64,000 nt of DNA from Skermanella sp. TT6 (GTDB lineage Bacteria > Pseudomonadota > Alphaproteobacteria > Azospirillales > Azospirillaceae), in assembly GCF_016653635.2 (NCBI RefSeq), contig NZ_CP067421.1, positions 1 through 64,000 of the forward strand. The letters are read 5' to 3'. The notes beneath the pieces were generated by a model. The model was not told the origin of the DNA. It was given only the letters and a program-made list of their open reading frames with translations, and did not search any database. The translations under genes and the position numbers were made by a program. Below, one piece after another: positions 43,752-52,486 of this stretch (positions are counted from its first letter, which is position 1; every line of letters begins with the position of its first letter).

Positions 43752-44462
43752 TTAGGAGGCCTTGGAACCGGCCGGCTTACGGTCGATTTCCTCGACGGTC
43801 ACATCCTGACGGCGAACAGTGCCGCTGACGGTGACGTCACGCTCGCCCGAGTGCTTGCTCAGCGCCACTTCCTCGACCACGTGGGCCTGCTTGGTGACGA
43901 CCGGCTTTTCCGAAACCACGGTCATTTCGATCGTGCCCTGCTGGAACGCCTTGGCGGCCTCTTCCGGCTTCAGGACCCGATCGACCTTGGTATGCTCGAC
44001 CTCGACGTTTTCCTCGTGGAGGGTCACGGTCTCCTGGACTTCGCGCTCGCTGACCTCGGTCTTCAGGCGCTTTCCGCCGGTCGTGCGGGATACGCCGACT
44101 TCCAGTTCTTCCTCGATCACCTGGGCGCTTTCGGTCGCCTCGTCGGTTCGATTGCCAAGCTTCTCCAACAGCGCTTCCGGCGTCAGGGCCTTGAAGCTGC
44201 GCATCGTGCTCAGGGCATCGTCGGCCTTGTCGTCGTCGGCTTCCGCCACGACCAGGGCGCCGCCCTTCTGCATCGCCTTGCCGTAGCTGTCGGCCTTGTC
44301 CTTTTCATAACCGGCTTCGACCAGCCGGCTGGAGATCTGGGAAACGGCGACGTCCTGCAGGATCTCGACCGCACTCTTCTTGAAGCCGGCCTTGGTCAGT
44401 TCGCCAAGAACCTTGCTCGCAATGCTACCGTTCTCGAAAAGGCCAATGATGGAAGTGGTCAT
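43752..44462 (-). CDS. YsnF/AvaK-type DUF2382 stress protein
   Basis: A 236-residue protein. The N-terminal half (TSIIGLFENGSIASKVLGEL and VEAGYEKDKADSYGKAMQKG) resembles the general-stress GsiB/YflT-like domain; the C-terminal half (about 118-225: RLKTEVSEREVQETVTLHEE, NVEVEHTKVDRV, HSGERDVTVSGTVRRQDV) is DUF2382. Such proteins are cytoplasmic and accumulate under desiccation, salt or oxidative stress. The start at 44462 follows CATCAAGGAATTTAGC. Confidence 0.85.
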   Translation of the reverse strand: MTTSIIGLFENGSIASKVLGELTKAGFKKSAVEILQDVAVSQISSRLVEAGYEKDKADSYGKAMQKGGALVVAEADDDKADDALSTMRSFKALTPEALLEKLGNRTDEATESAQVIEEELEVGVSRTTGGKRLKTEVSEREVQETVTLHEENVEVEHTKVDRVLKPEEAAKAFQQGTIEMTVVSEKPVVTKQAHVVEEVALSKHSGERDVTVSGTVRRQDVTVEEIDRKPAGSKAS

Positions 44463-44741
44463 GCTAAATTCCTTGATGATCTGTGCTTGGGAAACTGGGT
44501 TATCAGCGCCCATCTCGCAACTGCGATATAGTACTTTGCGGTGCAATAACCTAGTGAAATATCTGTCCAGCCCAAATTTTATTTATTGCTTACAATAAAG
44601 TATGGCGTTGAATTTCTACGGGTTTCCTGCACATCAGAATTAATAGAAGAGAATTCACGACATTCACTATATCGATCATGCGGCTCGGAAGGCGCTATTA
44701 TTTCTCCTTCCGCATCGCTGAGTTGGACAGCATGACTCCGC
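44463..44741. other. AT-rich intergenic stretch
   Basis: The 279 bases between the DUF2382 gene and the GNAT pseudogene include a segment (44560-44680) far more AT-rich than the surroundings. It probably holds the DUF2382 promoter and some foreign DNA. No gene or clear repeat was seen. Confidence 0.4.
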
Positions 44742-45091
44742 GTGCCTCAAGACCTCTTCCGGATCGATCCGGCCAGGGCGGCCGCCGACTTCGAGACCAC
44801 GGCCCGCCTGTTCGGGCGATACGCATCCTCCCTCGGGATCGACCTCGCCTGCCGGGGCTTCGCCGGGGAATTGGCGACCCTTCCGGGCAACTACGCGGCG
44901 CCGGGGGAGAGCCGCTGGGCTGCGTGGCGCTCCGGCCCATGGCACCCGCCGGCTGCCCTGAGGGCGGCTGCTGCGAGATGAAGCGGCTCTACGTCCTGCC
45001 GCAGGGGCGCAACCTCGGTCTTGGCCGGGCGCTGGTGGACGCCCTCGTCGCGGAGGCGGTGCGGATCGGCGACCATAAAGACTCAGATTGA
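44742..45091 (+). pseudogene. GNAT acetyltransferase pseudogene
   Basis: A decayed paralogue of the gene at 6492. The first frame (GTG at 44742) gives RIDPARAAADFETTARLFGR and GIDLACRGFAGELATLPGNY; then a net loss of about 31 bases relative to the intact copy shifts the frame, and the match resumes in another frame with EPLGCVALRPMAPAGCPEGG and LGRALVDALVAEAVRIGD. Homology ends near 45074; the last third is absent. The acetyl-CoA loop is therefore not expressed in frame. Confidence 0.8.
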
Positions 45092-45163
45092 AAAAATCCC
45101 TCTGGGCCTGTCATCAAGGCTTATATACGCTAACGGTTTCATATCATCCTCTGAGACATTTCC

Positions 45164-45262
45164 ATGAACTCAACCTGCGATGATCGCGAACGCGCAATTC
45201 GCAAAAAAATAGATGAAGGCGCAACAAGGGCGCGTGCTGATACCAAATTCAGGAAGTTCTGA
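45164..45262 (+). other. Short frame cut by IS630
   Basis: An ATG at 45164 opens a frame (MNSTCDDRERAIRKKIDEGA...) that runs into the left inverted repeat of the IS630 element and stops at 45262. The sequence is AT-richer than the surroundings and highly charged. It may be the 5' end of a gene destroyed by the insertion, but no family is recognised and no strong ribosome-binding site is seen. Confidence 0.2.
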
Positions 45263-45788
45263 CTGGTGCGGCCCAGGGGTAACCGCATGTAGACCGTATC
45301 CGTCCAGGCTGGCCGATGAGGGTATTCCAGGTTGCGCAGCAGACTTCGATGATGTGGTTGAGATCGGTGAAGAGTCGGTGTGAAAGCAGGGTGTCGCGCA
45401 TGACTTGCCACAGACGCTCGATGGCATTGAGCTCCGGGCTGTAGGGCGGCAGCGGGACGAGAGTGATGTTGGCCGGCACCTCGAGATCGTTAGCGATGTG
45501 CCAGCCGGCGCCATCGATCAGCACGGCGGCATGTGCGGCCTTGCCGACGGCCTGGCTGATCTCGGCGAGCATGAGGTTCATCGCCTCGGTGCTGACCCGA
45601 CTGACCACCAGGGCCACCCCGGTGTCGCGCTCCGGACAAACCGCGCCGAAGATGTAGGCGGATTTGAAGCGATGGTCGCGCACCGCTCGAGGCCGCGTGC
45701 CGGTCGGTGCCCACAGGTGGGTCAGCGAGCCTTTCTGGCCGACCCTGGCATGGGGCCCCTCCGCCCCATCCTGGAACCAGACCTCCAC
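45249..45788 (-). CDS. IS630 transposase, second frame (DDE domain)
   Basis: Carries the DDE_3 catalytic core: VEVWFQDGAEGPHARVGQ (first D), AAVLIDGAGWHIANDLEVP (second D) and PLPPYSPELNAIERLWQVMR (E). The first Met is at 45788, but the frame is open upstream to the run of seven A residues (45841-45847 on the complement). It is most likely translated as a fusion with the first frame by a -1 shift there. The stop lies inside the inverted repeat. Confidence 0.85.
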   Translation of the reverse strand: MEVWFQDGAEGPHARVGQKGSLTHLWAPTGTRPRAVRDHRFKSAYIFGAVCPERDTGVALVVSRVSTEAMNLMLAEISQAVGKAAHAAVLIDGAGWHIANDLEVPANITLVPLPPYSPELNAIERLWQVMRDTLLSHRLFTDLNHIIEVCCATWNTLIGQPGRIRSTCGYPWAAPVRTS

Positions 45789-46333
45789 CCGCTCGACTTC
45801 GGGATGCTGATCACGGATGCATGCCAGCGTCTGGCCGAAGTTTTTTTAAATGTCTCCTGGGCCGCAAGGTCGGTCTTGGGGTGGATCGGCCGGGGCTTCA
45901 GCCAGGAAAAGCCCATCCGGCGCAGCACGGCGTGCATGCCGCCCTGGCTGTAGTCGGCGCCGAAGTGCCGCAGCGACAACGCGCGGATATGGGACAGCCG
46001 GAACTCGACCACACCGTCGCGCTCGACCTGCGGACCGTCCGCGATCAGGGCGGCCAGTTCCGGGAGCAGTTCCTCGGCCACCAGGCAGGGCCGCCCAGGC
46101 CGGGCACGGTCGCGCAGGCCCGAAACACCCGCTTCGTTGAAGCGGTGAACCCAGTCGCGCAGGGTCTGCCGATCCATTCCCCCGATGCGAGCGGCCTGTT
46201 CGCGGCTGACACCATCGAGCACCGCCGCCAGAGCCAGAAGCCGGCTGGATACCCGACCATCCCGCTCCAGACGGGCAAGGCGTCGCAACTCGCTGGCCTC
46301 GATGTCTCGTCGGATCGCAACAGCCACCATCAT
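45722..46333 (-). CDS. IS630 transposase, first frame (DNA-binding domain)
   Basis: N-terminal helix-turn-helix part: LRRLARLERDGRVSSRLLAL, AAVLDGVSREQAARIGGMD and RQTLRDWVHRFNEAGVSGLR, followed by the IS630 linker LRRMGFSWLKPRPIHPKTD. The start at 46333 was chosen for its GGAGGGAC site. At TTT-AAA-AAA-A the sequence can slip -1 into the second frame; without slipping, the frame ends with an unrelated arginine-rich tail at 45722. Confidence 0.8.
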   Translation of the reverse strand: MMVAVAIRRDIEASELRRLARLERDGRVSSRLLALAAVLDGVSREQAARIGGMDRQTLRDWVHRFNEAGVSGLRDRARPGRPCLVAEELLPELAALIADGPQVERDGVVEFRLSHIRALSLRHFGADYSQGGMHAVLRRMGFSWLKPRPIHPKTDLAAQETFKKTSARRWHASVISIPKSSGWRSGSRMGRRGPMPGSARKAR

Positions 46334-46456
46334 GTCCCTCCGCAGATCAATGCGGTGAAACCGAATCACAAACTGCCCGATCCCACAAGCCCCGGTAGAA
46401 GCCTCTCGCCAGAACGGTGCGGCCTCCTCAAGAGTCATCATTTACTGAATTCGGTA

Positions 46457-47367
46457 TGAGACCGCTGCCTTTGGCCGGACGGCGGTCGTGGAGCGCCTGC
46501 TCCAGGGCATCCAGCACGAAACCGGCTTGGGGGGTGCTTGAGACCCGCCAGCCGAAGATCCGCCGGGCCAAAGGCGTCGATGACGAAGGCCACGTAGACG
46601 AAGCCCTGCCACGTCGCGACATACGTGATATCCGCGACCTACAAGGCGTTCGGGCGGGACGCCTGGAACTGGCGGTTCACCCGGTCTGCGGGGCACGGTG
46701 CCGCCCGGTCGCTGACCGTCGTCCGTACCGTCTTGCCGCGTGTCACACCCTTCAGACCCATACGCCGCATCAGGCGGGCCACCGTGCAACGCGCCACGCC
46801 AAAGCCTTCCCGCCGCAACTGCAGCCAGACCTTCAGGACCCCGTAAACCTGGAAATTCTCATCCCAGATCCGCCGGATAGCCAAGCTGAGTTCCGCATCG
46901 CTTCGCCAGCGGGCCGGCACCTTTGACGGGTCAGTCCGCCGGGCGGCATGGGCGCGGTAGGTCGACGGGGCGATCGGCAGCACTTTGCAGATCGGCTCGA
47001 CCCCTTGGACGGCGTGCTGCTCGTCGATGAAGGCGATTATTTCCGGAATGGGCGGTCGAGTTCCGCCTGGGCAAAATACGCCGATGCCTTGCGAAGGATC
47101 TCGTTCGCTCAGGTGCTGCTCGCGGTTCTCGCGCTCCAGCGCCTTGATCCGCTCCTGCTCGTCCGTTGTCGGACCATGGCGCCTTCCCTGATCACGCTCG
47201 GCCTGCCGGACCCAGCCCCGCAGCGTCTCCGCCGTGCAGCCGATCTTCGCCGAAATCGAGCTGATCGCCGCCCACTGCGAGGCGTGCTCCCCTTCGTGAT
47301 CGAACGCCATCCGAACCGCGCGTTCGCGGACTTCAGGGGCGTACTTGGGTGATGCCTGTTTCGTCAT
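46457..47367 (-). pseudogene. IS3-family OrfAB transposase pseudogene
   Basis: OrfA starts MTKQASPKYAPEVRERAVRM with the HTH and leucine-zipper region, then a small deletion near 47110 fuses it prematurely to OrfB (IIAFIDEQHAVQGVEPICKV, IWDENFQVYGVLKVWLQLRR). At 46639 a TAG replaces the Trp of the usual NxLWVADITYV motif; VADITYVATWQGFVYVAFVI and DAFARRIFGWRV follow in the same frame. The end, including the catalytic Glu, is missing. Three independent defects make it inactive. Confidence 0.8.
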
Positions 47368-47420
47368 GATGACCCCAGTCTCTCAAGAGATGGGGCCTCC
47401 GGTAACCCCGGCGCGGTTCA
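46457..47420 (-). mobile_element. IS3-family element, truncated
   Basis: The outer end (TGAACCGCGCCGGGGTTACC, reading inward from 47420) and leader match the remnant at 30305-30388. The distal third of orfB, the catalytic Glu region and the other inverted repeat are missing: homology stops at the DNA now flanking the IS630 insertion. The interior has further lesions (see the transposase entry). Confidence 0.75.
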
Positions 47421-47678
47421 TTTCTTACGATCACGATGCTCTTGGGTCCACATACCCTTTAGGTAGGTGGATTTATCCCAGTTCTACAACCCGCCCATCT
47501 CCCAAACGGGCGCAAGGAGTGTCCTCATCACGTACGGTCGCATGTTAGGCCACCTGGCTGCTTCCATTGCGCGGCTCGCCGCGCCGTTCAGACCGACCAT
47601 ACGGGTTCTCAAACGACCGTTCCGCGGCTGCGGGCTAGGCACACATCCCCGTGCCGTAGCTACGAAAACCGCTTGCCC

Positions 47679-47710
47679 ATCCCAGTTATCGTAGCTACGA
47701 TAACTGGGAT
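47679..47710. promoter_or_regulatory. 32-bp perfect palindrome at the brnT start
   Basis: The sequence from 47679 (ATCCCAGTTATCGTAG) continues as its exact complement to 47710, a 32-bp perfect palindrome whose last bases overlap the brnT ATG (47709). A partial second copy of its core, CGTAGCTACGA, lies at 47655-47665. Toxin-antitoxin operons are repressed by their antitoxin at such sites, so this is the probable BrnA operator. As RNA it would also hide the ribosome-binding region in a hairpin. Confidence 0.7.
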
Positions 47711-47978
47711 GAACACCTGGGATGAAGCCAAACACGTGGCGAACCTTGCCAAGCATGGGCTGGACTTCGCCGTCGCCGAAGGGTTCGACTGGGATACCGC
47801 GCTGACCGCCGTGGACGAGCGCCGGGATTACGGCGAGGGCCGCTTCATTTCCATCGGCTATATCGGTCCCCGCCTGCACGTGATGGTATGGACGCCGCGC
47901 GGTGACGACACGCGCATCATCGGATTGAGGAAGGCCAATGACCGGGAAGAACGCCGCTACCACGCCGCCCAAGCCTGA
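47709..47978 (+). CDS. brnT: BrnT family toxin
   Basis: An 89-residue BrnT (DUF497) protein, a RelE-fold ribonuclease: MNTWDEAKHVANLAKHGLDF, the D-ERRDYGEGRFISIGYIG strand and the C-terminal [19 protein letters not shown], all typical. It cleaves RNA and arrests growth when free. It overlaps brnA by 41 bases, the usual toxin-first order of this family. The ~260 bases upstream, back to the IS3 end, hold no recognisable gene. Confidence 0.88.
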   Translation: MNTWDEAKHVANLAKHGLDFAVAEGFDWDTALTAVDERRDYGEGRFISIGYIGPRLHVMVWTPRGDDTRIIGLRKANDREERRYHAAQA

Positions 47979-48201
47979 TCAGGTCAGCCAGGAGGACTGG
48001 GACGCCGTCGATGTGCCGGAGCTGACGGACGAATGGTTCGCCAAGGCGCGGCGTGGCGGCCGCCCGAAGGCTGCGGCGCCCAAGGAGTTGACGACGCTTC
48101 GCCTCGACCCCGACGTGCTGGCACACTTCCGCGCGACGGGTCCGGGTTGGCAGACCAGGATCAACGAGGCGCTGCGCAAGGCAGCCGGCCTGCGCCCCTG
48201 A
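47938..48201 (+). CDS. brnA: BrnA family antitoxin
   Basis: An 87-residue BrnA protein: [20 protein letters not shown], then a basic linker ([13 protein letters not shown]) and the ribbon-helix-helix [20 protein letters not shown] followed by [14 protein letters not shown]. The N-terminal part should neutralise BrnT, and the RHH dimer should bind the palindrome upstream of brnT. Confidence 0.88.
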   Translation: MTGKNAATTPPKPDQVSQEDWDAVDVPELTDEWFAKARRGGRPKAAAPKELTTLRLDPDVLAHFRATGPGWQTRINEALRKAAGLRP

Positions 48202-48563
48202 CCGTTCCCCGGGCCGTGCAAGATGGGCTAGCCGCGATGACGGCGCGGAGCGGCCTGCCGATGCCGCTGGACCGGGGTTGGGCGCAACATGGATTGCATT
48301 GCCACATCGCCACGGAGCGCCGGCCGGTAAACTCTCCTGGTCCGCGGCTCCCGCCCGGCGGACCGGCGACTCCCGCGGTCCCGATGCCCGGACGAGGAGC
48401 CTTGCCCCCCTTCCCGCCGCCTTCTATTATCGCGCCGAATTGGGGACGGAACGTTCCGGGACCAGGGGTTCGACGACGACTTCCGCCGGCCTCGCGCGGT
48501 TCCGTCCGCAGCCCCCGACGATCAAAGGCCGCCCGCGACCCGGGCGGTTGCGCAGAGGACCCG
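48202..48563. other. 362-base intergenic region upstream of ilvD
   Basis: No gene is supported. It contains the 10-bp perfect palindrome GGAACGTTCC (48448-48457) about 107 bases before the ilvD start and presumably the ilvD promoter. No leader peptide rich in branched-chain codons was seen. Confidence 0.4.
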
Positions 48564-50426
48564 ATGCCCCAACTCCGCTCCAGGACTTCCACCCACGGCC
48601 GCAACATGGCGGGAGCACGCGGCCTGTGGCGCGCGACCGGCATGAAGGACGGCGATTTCGGCAAGCCGATCGTCGCGATCGCCAACTCCTTCACCCAGTT
48701 CGTGCCCGGCCATGTCCACCTGAAGGACCTGGGCCAGCTGGTCGCGCGGGAGATCGAGGCCGCGGGCGCCGTCGCGAAGGAGTTCAACACCATCGCGGTG
48801 GACGACGGCATCGCCATGGGCCATTCCGGCATGCTCTACAGCCTGCCCTCGCGCGAGATCATCGCCGACAGCGTCGAGTACATGGTCAACGCCCACTGCG
48901 CCGACGCCCTGGTCTGCATCTCCAACTGCGACAAGATCACGCCCGGCATGCTGATGGCGGCCCTGCGGCTGAACATCCCGACCGTCTTCGTCTCCGGCGG
49001 CCCGATGGAGGCCGGCAAGGTCAAGCTGCACGGCAAGACCCGGGCGGTTGACCTGGTGGACGCCATGGTGGCCGCGGCCGATCCCGGCCTGGACGACGCC
49101 GAGGTGCTGGAAATGGAGCGGTCCGCCTGCCCGACCTGCGGGTCGTGCTCGGGCATGTTCACCGCCAACTCCATGAACTGCCTGACCGAGGCGCTGGGCC
49201 TGGCGCTGCCGGGCAACGGTTCCGTGCTGGCGACCCATGCCGACCGCAAGGGCCTGTTCCTCCAGGCGGCGCGGACGGTGGTCGAGATCGCGCGCCGCTA
49301 CTACGAGCAGGACGACGCCAGCGTGCTGCCCCGCTCGGTCGCGAGCTTCGAGGCGTTCGAGAACGCGATGATGCTCGACATCGCCATGGGCGGCTCGACC
49401 AACACCGTGCTGCACCTGCTGGCCGCCGCCCACGAGGCGGAGGTGGACTTCACCATGGCGGACATCGACCGGCTGTCCCGCCGCATCCCGCAGCTCTGCA
49501 AGGTCGCCCCCTCGGTCCCCGACGTCCACATGGAGGACGTCCACCGCGCCGGCGGCATCATGGCGATCCTGGGCGAGCTGGACCGGGCCGGCCACCTGCA
49601 CCGCGACCTTCCGGTGGTCCACGCCCCGACCCTGGGTGCCGCGCTCGACCGCTGGGACGTCAAGCGGACCGACGATCCCGACGTCCTGCGCTTCTACTCG
49701 GCGGCGCCCGGCGGCATCCCGACGGTGGTGGCCTTCAGCCAGGAGCGGCGCTACCAGACCATCGACGTGGACCGGGCCGCCGGCGTGGTCCGCGACGCCG
49801 AGCACGCCTTCAGCAAGGACGGCGGCCTGGCGGTCCTCTACGGCAACCTGGCGGAGGACGGCTGCATCGTGAAGACGGCCGGCGTCGATGCCTCGATCCT
49901 GAAATTCTCCGGCCCGGCGCGCATCTTCGAGAGCCAGGACGCGGCGGTCGAGGCGATCCTGAACGGCGGCATCCGGGCCGGCGACGTGGTGCTGATCCGC
50001 TACGAGGGCCCGCGCGGCGGACCGGGCATGCAGGAGATGCTGTACCCGACCAGCTACCTGAAATCCAAGGGCCTGGGCAAGGCGTGCGCCCTGGTCACCG
50101 ACGGGCGCTTCTCCGGCGGCACCTCCGGCCTGTCGATCGGCCATGTCTCGCCGGAAGCGGCCGAGGGCGGGGCGATCGGGCTGGTCGAGGAAGGCGACCT
50201 GATCGAGATCGACATCCCGAACCGCTCGATCCGGGTGGCCCTGACCGACCAGGAACTGGCCTCCCGCCGCGCCGCCATGGAGGCGCTGGGCGCCGGCGCC
50301 TGGAAGCCGCGCGACCGCCACCGGCCCGTCTCCGTTGCGCTGCAGGCCTATGCCGCGCTGACGACCAGCGCCGCCCGCGGCGCCGTCAGGGACGTCTCGG
50401 CGGCGACGCGGGCGCCGCGGCCGTAG
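48564..50426 (+). CDS. ilvD: Dihydroxy-acid dehydratase
   Basis: A 620-residue Fe-S dehydratase of the long, E. coli-like type: [19 protein letters not shown] (39-57), Fe-S ligands Cys122 in [11 protein letters not shown] and Cys195 in [11 protein letters not shown], and the C-terminal [20 protein letters not shown]. It converts dihydroxy-isovalerate and dihydroxy-methylvalerate to keto acids in valine and isoleucine biosynthesis. CGCAGAGGACCCG precedes the start. No other ilv gene is adjacent. Confidence 0.97.
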   Translation: MPQLRSRTSTHGRNMAGARGLWRATGMKDGDFGKPIVAIANSFTQFVPGHVHLKDLGQLVAREIEAAGAVAKEFNTIAVDDGIAMGHSGMLYSLPSREIIADSVEYMVNAHCADALVCISNCDKITPGMLMAALRLNIPTVFVSGGPMEAGKVKLHGKTRAVDLVDAMVAAADPGLDDAEVLEMERSACPTCGSCSGMFTANSMNCLTEALGLALPGNGSVLATHADRKGLFLQAARTVVEIARRYYEQDDASVLPRSVASFEAFENAMMLDIAMGGSTNTVLHLLAAAHEAEVDFTMADIDRLSRRIPQLCKVAPSVPDVHMEDVHRAGGIMAILGELDRAGHLHRDLPVVHAPTLGAALDRWDVKRTDDPDVLRFYSAAPGGIPTVVAFSQERRYQTIDVDRAAGVVRDAEHAFSKDGGLAVLYGNLAEDGCIVKTAGVDASILKFSGPARIFESQDAAVEAILNGGIRAGDVVLIRYEGPRGGPGMQEMLYPTSYLKSKGLGKACALVTDGRFSGGTSGLSIGHVSPEAAEGGAIGLVEEGDLIEIDIPNRSIRVALTDQELASRRAAMEALGAGAWKPRDRHRPVSVALQAYAALTTSAARGAVRDVSAATRAPRP

Positions 50427-50511
50427 GCTTCCGGTCCACGGACCGCCCGCCGGCCCGCCATGGCCGGCGGTTTCCATCTCGGCGGGTGCATGAAGTCGTA
50501 GAGGCACGGGC

Positions 50512-51399
50512 CTATCCGCGATGGCCGAGTGATCGGACCGTCACCCATGTGCCGGCATGGCCCAGGTAGGTTCCGGTGGCGGCACCGATGAGGTGGGCGC
50601 AGATCCGCAGTTGCCCGCCCTGCCGGCGGGCGCTGCCTTCCACGATGAACCTCGCCCGGGCGGCGCTGTCGAGACCTCGGATGTCGGCGGCGTCGCCGTG
50701 CATCACGAAGGGCGGCAAGGCAACCGGCGGACGGCGGTCCGGGGAGTTCTCGCCCGCCGGCGGCGGATCCGCGATCCAGCGCGACGCATGGCCGAGGTTT
50801 CCCATCACTCCCGCGGACAGGACCGCGAGGAGCGCCGCCGCAGACCCGGTCAGGAACAGGGGCCGACGAGCGGGCAGCCACGGGAAACGGGGCCGCTGCC
50901 CGGCCGGGGCCGCCGCGACGACTTCGTACACATCGATCCCCAGGGACATGTTCTTCGCCGTCTTGCGGCCCAGAGGCCGGAAGGCCCAGGCGGCCGACGG
51001 CTCCGCGCTGCGGCGAACGGCATCGCTGACATAGATCGACCCCGGTCTCGCCATGGATTCCAGCCGCGCCGCGACGTTGACGCTGTTGCCATAGGTGTCG
51101 TCATCCTCTTCGATGACGTCGCCGACATTGACGCCGATGCGCAGGTCGAAACGGCGGGACGCCAAGGCGGACTGGATCTTCCCGGCCGCCTCCAAGGCTT
51201 CGTGCGCGCTGGCGAAGGACGCCAGGAACCCGTCGCCGGTCTGCTTGAAGATGCGGCCCCGGTTCCGCGCGACGGCCGGGCCGACGATATCGTCGAACAG
51301 CGAGCGGAGATCCCGATAGGTCGCGGTCTCGTCCTTCGCCATCATCCGGCTGTAACCGACGACGTCCCCTGCCAGAATGGCCGCGAGCCTGCGTCTCAT
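50512..51399 (-). CDS. Class III adenylate cyclase, short form
   Basis: A 295-residue protein starting MRRRLAAILAGDVVGYSRMM, with an N-terminal cyclase domain (1-165; metal Asp in AGDVVGYS and in FKQTGDGFLASF), a transmembrane helix near 185-205 and then FIVEGSARRQGGQLRICAHL, the start of the TolB-like/TPR module that follows in the usual ~580-residue relatives. It stops right after LIGAATGTYLGHAGTW, so the TPR part is missing. It may be truncated, or a genuinely short variant. Confidence 0.8.
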   Translation of the reverse strand: MRRRLAAILAGDVVGYSRMMAKDETATYRDLRSLFDDIVGPAVARNRGRIFKQTGDGFLASFASAHEALEAAGKIQSALASRRFDLRIGVNVGDVIEEDDDTYGNSVNVAARLESMARPGSIYVSDAVRRSAEPSAAWAFRPLGRKTAKNMSLGIDVYEVVAAAPAGQRPRFPWLPARRPLFLTGSAAALLAVLSAGVMGNLGHASRWIADPPPAGENSPDRRPPVALPPFVMHGDAADIRGLDSAARARFIVEGSARRQGGQLRICAHLIGAATGTYLGHAGTWVTVRSLGHRG

Positions 51400-51570
51400 C
51401 TCCGGAACTCCGAGCCGCGACCGGGGGCCTCGGCGGGATCGCCGGCAAGGTTCGCCGACACGGCGGACGCGGCGGAGAGGATCCTGGGGCATGTCATGGC
51501 GTCTGGTTTCCGGTTCCGTGGTGGAAAGACGGAAGCGGGAGGATGTCTCGCGCCATCTCCGCCCCCGCTT

Positions 51571-51702
51571 CGAGGATCACCCTAACCGCCGCCTGTCGCA
51601 CTCCTGTGCCGGGACTGTCCGCCCTTGTACCGAATTGTATCAGCGTCGCGGCCAAAGCCCCGGCGTACAAGGCTCCTGGAATATCTTGATACAATTCCGT
51701 CC
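51571..51702 (+). promoter_or_regulatory. Conserved upstream region, copy 1 (two-component operon)
   Basis: About 132 bases closely matching the complement of 58370-58501. Conserved features in order: GAGGATCACC, CTGTGCCGGGA, TGTCCGCCCTTGTACCGA, then TTGTATCAG and, after a variable stretch, TGATACAA. TTGTA occurs twice 10 bases apart (CTTGTACCGAATTGTATC), the spacing used by OmpR-type regulators. GAATTGTATCA (51632-51642) is inverted exactly at 51687-51697. It ends 58 bases before the response-regulator ATG. Confidence 0.65.
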
Positions 51703-51760
51703 AGCCATATCGCGGCGGGCGCAGTATAAGGTTGGCTGTGTTCAGCGTCCGGGACCGATC

Positions 51761-52486
51761 ATGGACTCCGTGCCCCACATCGCCGTCGTCGACGACCATC
51801 GCGACATCCGCGACCTTGTCGGCAAGTATCTCCAGCAGCAGGGCTACCGCGTCAGCACCGTGGAGCATGGCGCGGCGCTGCGCCGCCTCATGGAGCGGAA
51901 GGCGCCGGATCTCATCGTCCTCGACATCATGATGCCGGGCGAAGACGGGCTCACCCTCTGCCGCGAGCTGCGGGCCGGCCCCGGCGGAGGGGTCCCGATC
52001 ATCTTCCTGACCGCCCGGACGGACGAGACCGACCGCGTGATCGGCCTGGAGCTCGGGGCGGACGACTACCTGGTCAAGCCGTTCTCCTCGCGCGAGCTCC
52101 TGGCGCGCATCAAGGCGGTGCTGCGCCGCGCCAACAGCCTGCCGCACCAGCGGACCGCCCGCAGGGCCGGGATGGTGCGCTTCGACCGCTGGGTCCTCGA
52201 CCTCGGCCGTCGGGAGCTCCAGGGCGAGGACGGGGTGGGCGTGCCGCTTTCGACCGCCGAGTTCCGGCTGCTCAAGGTGTTCGTCGAGCATCCCGGCATG
52301 GTCCTCAGCCGCGACCAGCTCCTCGACCTCACCGTCGGGCGCGAGGCCGATCCCTTCGACCGCTCCATCGACAACCAGGTCAGCCGCCTGCGCCGCAAGG
52401 TGGAGGCCGACCCGAAGTCCCCGACCATCATCCAGACCCATTGGGGCGGCGGCTACAGCTTCATGCCGGAGGTCTTCTCGTCGTGA
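51761..52486 (+). CDS. OmpR-family response regulator
   Basis: A 241-residue regulator: receiver domain (IAVVDDHRDIRDLV; phospho-acceptor Asp55 in LIVLDIMMPGEDG; Lys in DDYLVKPFSSREL) and a C-terminal winged helix (RFDRWVLDLGRRELQ ... RLRRKVEADPKSPTIIQTHW, GGGYSF). The start at 51761 lacks a strong site but gives the canonical N terminus. It overlaps the kinase gene by four bases (GTGA). The TTGTA repeats upstream are its most likely binding sites. Confidence 0.95.
   Translation: MDSVPHIAVVDDHRDIRDLVGKYLQQQGYRVSTVEHGAALRRLMERKAPDLIVLDIMMPGEDGLTLCRELRAGPGGGVPIIFLTARTDETDRVIGLELGADDYLVKPFSSRELLARIKAVLRRANSLPHQRTARRAGMVRFDRWVLDLGRRELQGEDGVGVPLSTAEFRLLKVFVEHPGMVLSRDQLLDLTVGREADPFDRSIDNQVSRLRRKVEADPKSPTIIQTHWGGGYSFMPEVFSS

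Larger units (their letters stand above)
45243..46454 (-). mobile_element. IS630-family insertion sequence with exact ends
   Basis: The element is flanked by TA at 45241-45242 and 46455-46456, the target duplication of the IS630/Tc1/mariner group. Imperfect inverted ends: CCAAATTCAGGAAGTTCTGA at the left, and CCGAATTCAGTAAATGATGA reading inward from the right. Length 1,212 bp. The transposase is encoded in two overlapping frames on the minus strand. It inserted next to, and into DNA already fused to, a truncated IS3 copy. Confidence 0.85.

Noticed and set aside
47421-47678. Possible gene opposite brnT extending to 47972 on the minus strand
   Set aside because: It overlaps brnT fully, lacks a family match and owes its length to GC content.
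48522-50507. 661-codon minus-strand frame opposite ilvD
   Set aside because: Pure shadow of the well-supported ilvD gene.
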